Shown here one piece after another: positions 54,861 to 64,000 of a DNA stretch of 64,000 nucleotides. The notes below the pieces were generated by a model that was given only the letters and a program-made list of their open reading frames with translations, had not been told where the DNA came from and made no database searches. The number at the start of each line of letters is the position of its first letter. Position 1 is the first letter of the stretch. Source of the stretch: Nipponacmea schrenckii (taxonomy: Eukaryota > Mollusca > Gastropoda > Lottiidae); the NCBI GenBank assembly GCA_030562195.1, contig CM060202.1, positions 1,922,001 to 1,986,000 of the forward strand, in the 5' to 3' direction. The translations under genes were made by a program, and so were the position numbers.

Positions 54861-55049
54861 AAAACTCATTCTAAGACCTTAAAATTTTAGTTTTAAAGTT
54901 CGATACATGTAGTTTGTTCCGACCACAACCCCTGTGTCTGTGCCTTAATAACACTGTGCCTACATGGCATGTGCTTATCTGAACGTGTGCCTAAATGAAG
55001 TGTGCCTAAAGCACTGTGTCTAAATGAAATGTGCTTAAAAAATATGTAC

Positions 55050-56140
55050 ATGATTTTCAAACGCCAAGTTTCGTCAAAAAAAAAAAAAAAACAGCTCTCA
55101 ATCTTGTCAACAAAGAATTCAATTTTTAAATAGTTCAATGTTACAGAAAAAAGTCGCCCAGTTGACGATTACTATTTTGGCAAAAACTATATAGGAAAAC
55201 ATATCTTAAAAGGTTTTTAAATTCCAAATTATGTGATGTATAACATGTATTTGCCTGAATTTATGTGGTTTTAGTAAACTAGATGGCGCCTAAGTCGATG
55301 ATAACAAAATGTCGTTCAGTAATAATCACAAGTTATAATTATTCGATCTTAATTCAAACACAAGCCAGTTTTGTCAGAAAGTAATTATTAACAATTACAA
55401 AAATTTTCTTCAAAATCCGTCAAGAATTGTGCTTTCTTGAGTGTTTATGATGAGCTAAATATTGAACGCATTTTAATGAACAAAACAAGATTTTGCGATT
55501 TTCAAAAGGGTTCACCCTTAGGTAATTACAAACAATCGTTCGCCCCAAGTTAAATCAAAACCAACAAGCTTTCTAAGTCTTCAAGAGCAAGGGCAATAAT
55601 TCATAATAAATATTATTAGGTCTAATTTTCACTAGGGTGATTACGAAGATTCACACCATTTTTCATCAAAACCCGTCAAGAAACCAGCTCTCTATCATGT
55701 AAATAAGATAGAACGTGTTTTCAAGAACAAGGGCAATAACTCATAGTAAATTTTTTGCAATTGGTTTGATTTTCAATAGGCTTTCATACTTGGGTTATTA
55801 CTAACACTCTCACCAAATTTCGTCAAAATTTATTATGAAACCAGTTCTCTATCGTGTCCAACAAGAACAAGGAGTTCATCCTTTGACAATTAAAAAGACT
55901 CACTTCACGTTCGTCAAAATCCATCATGAAATCAGCTCTCAGTGTGCTTTCAAGAACAAGGGTAATACCTCAATATTTTTCGATTGGTTTGAGGGTGATT
56001 ACAAAGACTAAGTTTCATCAAAATCCATCAAGGAAACCAACTCTCTGTAGCATCCAGAACAATATTGTGGACAGACAGACAGGCAGACAAAAAGGGTCGA
56101 CAGCTATATACGCCCATATTGATATGTGAGTAAATAAAAA
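55050..56140 (+). repeat. R element, long copy with 'CATCAAGAAACCAGCTCTCTA' units
   Basis: About six units of 140-170 bp with CACCAAGTTTCGTCAAAA, ACAAGGGCAATAACTCATA and ATTTTCAATAGG. It ends in GGACAGACAGACAGG and a weak hairpin at 56105-56135. Confidence 0.75.
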
Positions 56141-56492
56141 AACGATACCACCCTTCGACACTGTCTTAGTCAGGGTAACTAGATATAATACCTTCATCCA
56201 AAATCTAAATCCCAAGCTAAACTAAATTGGAATAAATATTGTGTTACTTTTTAAATGTGATCAGACAGACTGACAGGAGCAATTCGATGTGGACAGATAA
56301 AATCTGGGTCTGTCTTCGTGAAAACTCCCCTTAGATTTCAATAGTATAACGTGTGGTTTGCTTGATAAAAGATTCCTGTATGTGGATTGAAATGCTGCTA
56401 AACATAGGAGAAGAAGTATTGCCATAACAATGGTCATATTAACTTATATTCTCCCTATGTCTAAATGTCATTTAAAGATTACATTAGATAAA

Positions 56493-57210
56493 GATAGCTT
56501 GCCAGGCAAGGTAATATACGCCCACTGGCAGCATTGATTATGGAAAAAAAAAGAAATATTAAACCTTCAATCATAATTATACTTTTCTAGGTTGAAAATC
56601 TACAATATTCCTAAGTTTCATTACAATCTGTCAAGAATTATACCTAATAACAGGGCAACAACTCATTAAATATTTTTCAGTATTTTTGATTATCAAAAGG
56701 GTTAACACTTGGGTGATAACAAACAATTTCAACAAAATTCATCAAAATCTGAATAGAATTGTGCCTTGAAAAGAGTTAACAAGCCAAAAATCGAATGCGT
56801 TTTATAGAATATTTTGAGATATTTCTTATTTCAACAGGTTTCATCCTTGGTTGATAATTAACAATTTCAGCAAGTTTCATCAAAATCCATTAAAAATTAT
56901 TCTTTCTAGAGTGTTTACAAGCAAAAATTGAACTCTTTCTTAAGAACAAGGGCAATAACTCATACTAAATATTTTTCGATCAATCTGATTTTCAATACGG
57001 TTCATCCTTAGGTGATTACAAATACTCATGTCAGGTTCTGTCAAGAATTGTGACTTGTAGAGTGTTAACAAGGCAAAAATCGAACGCATTTTAAAGAACA
57101 AGGGCAATAATTCATATTTGTCAAAATTGTGCCTTGTAGACTGTTTACAAGCCAAAAATTGAACGCGTTTTCAAAAACAAGAGCAATGACTGATACTTAG
57201 TTACTTTCAA
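56493..57210 (+). repeat. R element, 5' end and internal units
   Basis: Begins GATAGCTTGCCAGGCAAGG and ATACGCCCACTGGCAGC. Units follow with TTCATCCTTGG, AATTTCAGCAAGTTTCATC and TAGAGTGTTTACAAGC. No 3' hairpin, because the next copy starts immediately. Confidence 0.8.
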
Positions 57211-58580
57211 GATAGCTTGCCAGGCAAGGTAATATACGCCCACTGGCAGCATTTATTTCAAATAAAAACTTTTCAGTAAGGTAACAATAAGTGGAATGAA
57301 ATATTCAACCTTCCACCATATATTTTTTTTCTTGGGTCTCTTTTCTTAGTTTCATTAAAACCTGTCAAGAATTGTAACAACTCATTGAATATTTTTTGGT
57401 ATTTTTATGATTTACAATACCCCTAAAAATATTTTGATATTTTTAATTCTTAATAAGGCTCATCCTTGGTTGATATTAAACAATTTCAGCGAGTGTTGTC
57501 AAAAATGAATGTTTAGAGTGTTCACAAGCCAAAAGTTGAAAGCGTTTTTGAAAACAGGGGCAATAACTGACACTAAAGATTTTCAATAGGGTTCATCCTT
57601 GTGAGAAAACAAAATACTAAAGCCAAGTTTCATCAAAATCCATTCAAGATTGCTCCTTCTAGAGTGTTTACAAGCTAAAATTGAACACGTTTTCAAGAAC
57701 AAGGGCAATAACTTGTACTAAATATTTTTCAATTTATCTGATTTTCATGGGTGAAAACAAATACTCAAACAAAGTTTCATCAAAATCCATTAAGAATTGT
57801 TCTTTCTAGAGTGTTTACAAGCTAAGATTGAACACGTTTTCAGGAACAAGAGTAATAACTCATACTAAATATTTTTCGATTTTGCTGATTTTTAATAGGA
57901 TTCATCCTGGAGTGAAAAGACACTCTCACACCAAGTTTCATCAAAATCAATCAAGAATTGTGACTTGTAGGGTGTTTACGAGACAACAATTGAACACGTT
58001 TTAAAGAACAAGGGCAGTCATTCATATTGATATATATAGATATATTTTGATATTTTCTATTTTCAATAGGGCTCATCCCTAAAATAGAACTCATATTAAA
58101 TATTTTTCGATTTCACTGATTTTCTTTCATCCTTGGGTGATAACGAATATTTAAGCCAAGTTTCATCAAAATCCATTAAGAATTATTCTTTAAGGAGTGT
58201 TTTCGAACTAAAATTGAACTCGCTTTCAAGAACAAGGGCAATAACTCATATTAAATATTTTTCAATTTCGCTGATTTTCAATAGGGTTCATCCTTGAGTT
58301 ATAACAAACTCTCGCACCAAGTTTCATCAAAATCCGTTTAGAATTGCACATTGTAGAGAGTTTAAGAGCCATTCAAGAACAAGGGCAAGAACTCCTAATT
58401 TTTTTCCGATTTCGCTGATTTTAAATAGGGTTCATCCTTGCGTGATCTTCAACACTCATATCAAGTTCATCAAAATCCGTTAAGAATTGTGCCCTCTAGA
58501 GTGTTTAGGAGCAATTGTGGACAGACGGGCGGATGGACCGACGACAATATACGCCCCCCATTTCATGTGGGAGTATAAAA
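57211..58580 (+). repeat. R element, long copy with complete ends
   Basis: The 5' end at 57211 is followed by about eight units of 140-165 bp, then GGACAGACGGGCGGATGGAC and a hairpin region ending TGGGAGTATAAAAAG. Its first 300 bp closely match 62097-62400. Confidence 0.85.
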
Positions 58581-58742
58581 AGGGTTCAACAGGGTGACAA
58601 CAACTACTCAGGCCAAGTTTCATCAAAATCCATTAAGAATTGTTTTTTCCAGGTGTGTTTACATGCTCAACGCGTTCTTAAGAACGTCCTGGCAAAATAT
58701 TCTTCATTGAGCACTGCATGAAACAAAAATATGAAAATTCTT

Positions 58743-58748
58743 TTTATT
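58743..58748 (-). terminator. Polyadenylation signal AATAAA
   Basis: Minus-strand AATAAA 30 bases 3' of the stop of the RRP1-like gene, a suitable distance for a short 3' UTR. Confidence 0.6.
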
Positions 58749-58777
58749 ACATGTTCTTCTATATAAACAAATACATG

Positions 58778-60477
58778 TTAGAAAAAGTCTGAAGCTCTAG
58801 ATCTTGTCATCCTACTACTTGTTTTAGAGTTTGATAATAAAATCGATTGTCCTCGTGATGATTTGTTTTGGAACAACTGCACTTTTGGAGATTTCTTTTT
58901 ACTAATCTTAGCAGGAGACTGATGAAGTGGTACATTAGGTGATTTCAGTATACCCTGATCAGGTTTTTTACTTGGTGAATACACTGGTCTAGGACTTATT
59001 TTCATGCCCTTCTTAAATTCTAAAAGAAAAATCAAAAGAAAATAATTTTAACTCTTATATCATTCATTGCCCATAGAATAGAACATCTAATCTTGATATT
59101 CATAAAATGTTAAATGTTTCTGTTCTGTTGAATATGCTTTTATAAAGAAAGCTTGCCAGTCAGGAATAATAAGAAAGTCTAAGGGTTATAATTTTTAAGA
59201 TATTGTATAAGGCCATGTATCAAATTTATCACCAAATTCTCTTTAACATACAGGTCTTGGTAACAATGATAGAGCACAAGAAACTTTAACCCACAAGTCA
59301 CAACATAAATTGGATAATTTCACTATAAAAGTAATGTCTACAATGACATTTAATTGAAAAATAATAAACAACAACACAAGGTTAACTTTAGCTTCATTGT
59401 TCATTTCTTTTCTTTATTAACAGAAATAATTTTGTATGACAATAATTGAGTTATATATCACTCGGCTTACTGTGAATTCAATAGGTATGCAATCTGACAG
59501 TTGTACTATAACAGAAGGTTTGGTTTGTTTTCCCTTCCTTCTCTAGATAGTAATCTAAGCTGTATAACAGACAAACTTGATTCTCTAAGAACTGCTAATT
59601 GCTTCTGAACACATTATTCGTAATTTGAAAATTGTAGCTTCTATTGCACCAACAACAAAATTTTGAAGTGATTTTACTTAGATAAGGACAAAAAATTGGA
59701 AAGCTTTTATTGGCAAAAAATCATCAAATTCGAAATTGACTACTATCAGATCCAATGTTTGAAAAAGTTCCATCAACATCCATTGAAAATTGTTGCTTCT
59801 ATAGCACTACCAATAAAATTTTGACACAATATTACTAAGTCAAGGGCAATAACTTAAAAACCAATCAATGAAATTCTTCAAATTCATAATTTAATCAATT
59901 CCAATGCTCACATCAAGTTTCACTAAAATTCATTGCTAATTCTATTGCACCCACAATAATTTCTTGACCTGATTTTCTAAGTCAAGGGCATTAACTAAAA
60001 AACCTGTTCAACTAAAATTATCAAATTTGAACTTGACCTGCTGTCCTATCAATTCCAATGCTCAAAACCAAGTTACATCAAAATCTATGGAAAATTGTAG
60101 CCTCTATTGAACACACAACAAATACTGAGGAAGCGACAGATGGGGGCGACTCAATTGATTTATACTGAACTTGGTGTAATAAATAATAGAACTTTACATC
60201 AAATACCATCCTTTAATACCCAACATTTCATCAAAAAAGTTTGGAGACGAAGAAACAAACTCATGAAATCATAACTTTTTTCAAAAATATATATTATAGG
60301 ATGATATTTGATGTCAAGTTTTATATTTTATTTCACATGTTCATGTGGGCATGTAACACTGAAATCAAAATTGTTGTCTCTATTTTTTTTCTGGAAATCT
60401 ACAACAAATTTGTACTTACTTAATGCTGTGTTCTTCTTCATATCAAAAACAACTTTTTTTTCTACACTCGCTCTAGT
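58778..60477 (-). CDS. RRP1/RRP1B-like protein, last two coding exons (partial gene)
   Basis: Exon 60477-60420 (acceptor TTTGTAG|AC, donor TTAA|GTAAGT) joins exon 59019-58778 (acceptor TTTTAG|AA) in phase 1 to give a C-terminus of 99 residues. It includes KKVVFDMKKNTALKFKKG, GILKSPN, several Ser-Pro sites and the end TRSRASDFF. The order 'KV-x-F...N-T-x-x-F, G-I/V-LK-S/T-P, DFF at the stop' is what I know from the C-terminus of RRP1B, a nucleolar ribosome-biogenesis protein that binds protein phosphatase 1 through a KVxF motif. KVVF could play the same part. AATAAA (minus strand of 58743-58748) lies 30 bases past the stop. Upstream exons were not found before 64000. The homology rests on a short tail, so the call is tentative. 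Confidence 0.65.
59600..60150 (+). repeat. R element units in the RRP1-like intron
   Basis: Four units with TTGTAGCTTCTATTGCACC, ACTAAGTCAAGGGCAATAAC and CCAATGCTCACATCAAG. Both conserved ends are missing, though a decayed 5' motif (AAAGCTTGCCAGTCAGG) occurs at 59149-59165. Confidence 0.75.
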
Positions 60478-62096
60478 CTACAAATAGATAATTAAGTTTA
60501 TGTACATATAACGCAAAAAGATTCTTTCTCAACTGGTAACATTTCAATTAACATGACACTTGGATAATATGACTACAGGTTCCATCCAAATGAGCCATAT
60601 CTATGGAAGACCGAACAGCCCAATATTAAGACGTCTTAATCCTTAATCCTTAGTCCGTAATGATTAATTCATATTCCTTCATTTGTTAGTCATTTGTTTA
60701 ACAAAATCAACATTTGTTTATAAAAATCAAAATTCGCTCTCTAATCCATAATTTGTCAAGTAAATTTGTATAAGTATTGTTCTACTATTAATGCTAAATT
60801 AAAATACACAAGTCTCTCTTAACATTTCTTTCATAACAATTCTTCAAATACAAAATCTTGGGCAAATAAGACTTCCGTTGTGGGGAAAAGAAATTAAGAG
60901 TAGTCCATTCATCAGAATAGTATCGCCGAAACAATTGCCTTCTTATTACTGGATTCCAAAAAAGGCCTACCATGGGTATGATCAGTCAGTTGTCCGAACT
61001 ACAGCCAGAATTCAGTTGTCAAAACACCAATGTCAATGATATGATTAACAATGCTACTTTATTATCAATGCTATGCCTTTTACCAGTCTAGGCCTTGCAA
61101 GGAGTCTAGGCCTGTTTATTATTATTATTATTAACGCACTGTCACACCTAAATCTCTTACATCCGAATCAATTCCTCTTTGCCACAGACAAATAAAGAAA
61201 CTACGTCTTTCTGCCCAGTACTGCAATTCAATCGTGGCATCTGGGACCTTTTTCTGAGGTTCCAAAGGTACCAATGGCCTTTATCTATGTAGCCTATTCT
61301 TGAACTAAGCGGAGCTACTTTCAAATAACTGAATTCTTGATTGAGATTTGATGGAATAAATGATATTTACTAAACAATATTATCACTTTGCAAGAATATA
61401 TATAGTAAACGATTAATTATAAACAATAAGGCTTCCAGCCTTCAAGGAGACGCCAATTTAAATTAAATGAAACTGGATTGTTTTTAAACAGCAGGTAGGC
61501 CTTGTAACAAACAACTTAAAAAGAGCGTGTTCATTATCATGCTACAAAAGCCAACTTATACATGCCTTTCAGAAAAATTTATAGGCCTATTGTATTCATC
61601 TATTTTTCGTATAGAAGACCTTGGCCTAGGCCAAAGATAGGTCTAAAATAATAAAGAAGTTATTTCTTTATATGATTAAGATGAGGCTATTAAGCTTAGC
61701 TAAGACTATAAACTCTTCATAACCTGTCAATAGGACAAGCTAGAAACGAAACTTGTTTGTTTTTTATTTGCGTCTGAGGGAAATGCACAATTAACTTTCA
61801 ATCTATCAAAAGACCGACCATTTTATTAAGAAGACTACTTTCAGTTTGGCATTACGTCACTATCAGAATCTATAGTCTATATCAGATATGCTAACAACCA
61901 TCTGCGCCGCTTGTCGTCATAATTTCAATGTACACAATTATGAAGACAGGTGGTGTTGGTTTATATTCGAGAAATGTATTTGGTGAAATGTTAAGCAACA
62001 TTTGTTGGGCAAGATTTGTATTTGAAGAATTGTTACCAAAGAAATGTAGAACCAAACAGAGACTTGTGTTTTTTAATTTAGAATTAATAGTAAGAA
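60478..62096. other. AT-rich DNA upstream of the RRP1-like exons, nothing firm
   Basis: A (TTA)n tract is at about 61118-61133, and TAGGCCTA motifs occur. A minus-strand frame at about 61290-61150 is open (VPDATIELQYWAERR) but lacks convincing splice sites. No exon called. Confidence 0.4.
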
Positions 62097-64000
62097 GATA
62101 GCTTGCCGGGCAAGGTAATATACGCCCACTGGCAGCATTTATTTCAAATAAAAACTTTTCAGTAAGGTTACAATAAGTGGAATGAAATATTCAACCTTCC
62201 AACCTATTTTTTTCTAGGGTCTCTAGTTTCATTTAAAACTGTCAAGAATTGTACCGAATAACAACTCATTAAATATTTTTCAGCATTTTTATGATTTGCA
62301 ATAGGGTTCAGCCTTAATAATATTTTGATATTTTGATTTCTTAATAAGGCTCATCCTTGGTTGATATTAAACAATTTCAGCGAGTTTTGTCAAAAAGGAA
62401 TGTTTAGAGTGTTCACAAGCCAAAAGTTGAAAGCGTTTTTGAAACAGGCGCAATAACTGACACTAAATATTTTTCGATTTATCTGATTTTCAATAGGGTT
62501 CATCCTTGGGAGAAAACAAATACTAAAGCCAAGTTTCATCAAAATCCATTCAAAATTGTTCTTTCTAGAGTGTTTACGAGTTAAATTGAACGCGTTTTCA
62601 AAAACAAGGTCAATAACTTGTACTAAATAATTTTTCGACTTTCAATAGGGTTCATCCTTGGGAGACAACAAATACTCCAGCCAAGTTACATCAAAATTCA
62701 TTAAAAATTGTTCTTTCTAGAGTGTTTACAAGCTGAAATTGAACGCGTTTTCAAGAACAAGGGCTATAACTGACACTAAATATATTTCTATTTATTTAAT
62801 TTATAATAGGGTTCATCCTTGGGTAAAAACAAATACTCAAGCCAAAGTTAACCAAAATCCATTAAGAATAGTTCTTTCTAGAGTGTTTACAAGCTAAAAT
62901 TGAATGCGTTTTCCAAAACAAGGGCAGTAACTCATACTAAAATTTTTTTTGATATCGCTGATTTTCAATAGGGTTCATCCTTGAGTTATAACACACTCTC
63001 ACACCAAGTTTCATCGAAATCCATCAAGAATTGTGCCATGTAGAGTGTTTACGAGACAAAAATCGAACGCGTTTAAAAGAACAAGGGCAATAATTCATAT
63101 TAGATATATTTTGATATTTTTAATTTTCAATTAGGCTCATCCCTTGTGATATCCAACAATTTCAGTGAGTTTTGTCAACATTGGTCATGAATTATACCTT
63201 CTAGAGTGTTTATTAGCCAAAAAGTTAAACCTGTTTTCAAACACAAGGGCAATAACTGACACTAAATATATTTCGATTTATTTGATTTTCAATAAGGTTC
63301 ATCCTGGGGTAAAAACAAATACTCAAGCCAAGTTTTATCAAAATCCATTAAGAATTGTTCTTACTAGAGTGCTTACAAGCTAAAATTGAACACGTTTTCA
63401 AACACAAGGGCAATAACTGATACTAAATATTTTTCGATTTAACTGAATTTCAATAGGGTTCATCCTTAGGTGATTACAAATACTCATGCCAAGTTATGTC
63501 AAAATCGCTCAAGAATTGTGACTTGTAGAGTGTTTACAAGGCAAAAATCCAACACATTTTATAGAACAAGGGCAATAATTCCTATTAAATATATTTCGAT
63601 ATGTGCTATTTTCAAAAGGGTTCATTCTTGGGTGATATTCAACAATTTCAGCAAGTTTCGTCAAAATCAGTCAATAACTGTGCTTTGTAGAGTGTTTACA
63701 AGATAAAAATTGAACGAGTTTTCAAAAACAAGGGCAAAAACTGATATTAATTTTTTTCGATTAGACTGGTTTTCCATAGGCTTCATCCTTGGGTAATAAC
63801 AAATACTCAGGCCAAGTTTCATTAAAATCCATTAAAAATTGTTCTCTCAAGAGTGTTTACAAGCTAAAATTGAACGGGTTTTCAAGAACAAGGGCAATAA
63901 CTCATACTAAATGTTTTTCGATTTCGCTGATTTTCAATAGGGTTTATCCTTGAGTTATAACATAGTCTCACACCAAGTTTCATTAAAATCGGTTAAGAAT
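62097..64000 (+). repeat. R element, long array running off the window
   Basis: The 5' end GATAGCTTGCCGGGCAAGG is followed by at least eleven units of about 145-165 bp (GGGTTCATCCTTGGG, CAAGTTTCATCAAAATCC, TCTAGAGTGTTTACAAGC, ACAAGGGCAATAACT). It is still in progress at 64000. Two short open frames at the right end are by-products of the repeat. Confidence 0.88.

Noticed and set aside
61150..61290. Possible extra exon of the RRP1-like gene
   Set aside because: Open frame but no credible acceptor and donor pair, and no resemblance to RRP1.

Overview
This window is nuclear DNA of an invertebrate animal, most likely a mollusc or another lophotrochozoan. The evidence is a six-exon animal gene with GT-AG introns, AT-rich intergenic DNA, and the mix of Penelope-like, DIRS, Ty3/gypsy and non-LTR elements. 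Dispersed repeats built on the phrases 'AAGGGCAATAACTC' and 'CCAAGTTTCATCAAAATCC' point the same way, because I associate them with molluscan genomes. Nothing looks bacterial: there are no operons, ribosome binding sites or CRISPR arrays.

Only two host genes are supported, both on the minus strand. The first is a complete monocarboxylate-transporter-like (SLC16 family) gene, 38222 down to 27246. Its six coding exons are joined by five phase-1 introns and give a 596-residue product. The second is the last two coding exons (60477-60420 and 59019-58778) of a gene whose C-terminus resembles RRP1/RRP1B, a nucleolar ribosomal-RNA-processing factor. Its upstream exons were not found and may lie beyond the right edge.

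Nearly everything else is transposon debris, often nested. From left to right: a 1.9-kb DNA transposon with long inverted repeats and an integrase-type helix-turn-helix fragment (51-1927); a foldback element (2793-3419); a Penelope relic; a LINE ORF1 running into a 500-N gap and a minisatellite (4441-5870); a gypsy pol relic split by a 246-bp MITE (7903-9912); a LINE ORF2 relic split by a 487-bp TTAA MITE (9905-13123); a minus-strand LINE and two minus-strand Penelope relics (13124-16400); another LINE (17039-18235); a DIRS element (18380-26216) split by a 4.5-kb inverted-repeat-bounded gypsy-like insertion with an env-like gene (18746-23252). The SLC16 gene follows, with its introns full of repeats. 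They include a tandem array of seven near-identical tRNA-derived units with Pol III boxes and terminators (28482-30346) and a Penelope copy (30925-32850).

Right of the SLC16 gene are a third Penelope family (38932-39620), with a hammerhead-like relic in its tail, and an I/Jockey-type LINE with RNase H (39913-46316) that carries an identical-copy rearrangement (39061-42843). Another Penelope copy follows (48100-49745). Long stretches at 49.7-51.3, 55.0-58.6 and 62.1-64.0 kb are one dispersed repeat, called the R element here. It has a palindromic 5' end, a variable number of internal units of about 150 bp, and a conserved 3' terminal hairpin.

The most unusual signals are the intronic array of Pol III-type units, the R element with its covarying hairpin and its recurrent junction with other elements, the inverted-LTR insertion inside DIRS, and the microhomology-bounded LINE/Penelope duplication. 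All calls are by reading alone. Family names rest on recognised motifs, not on database searches.
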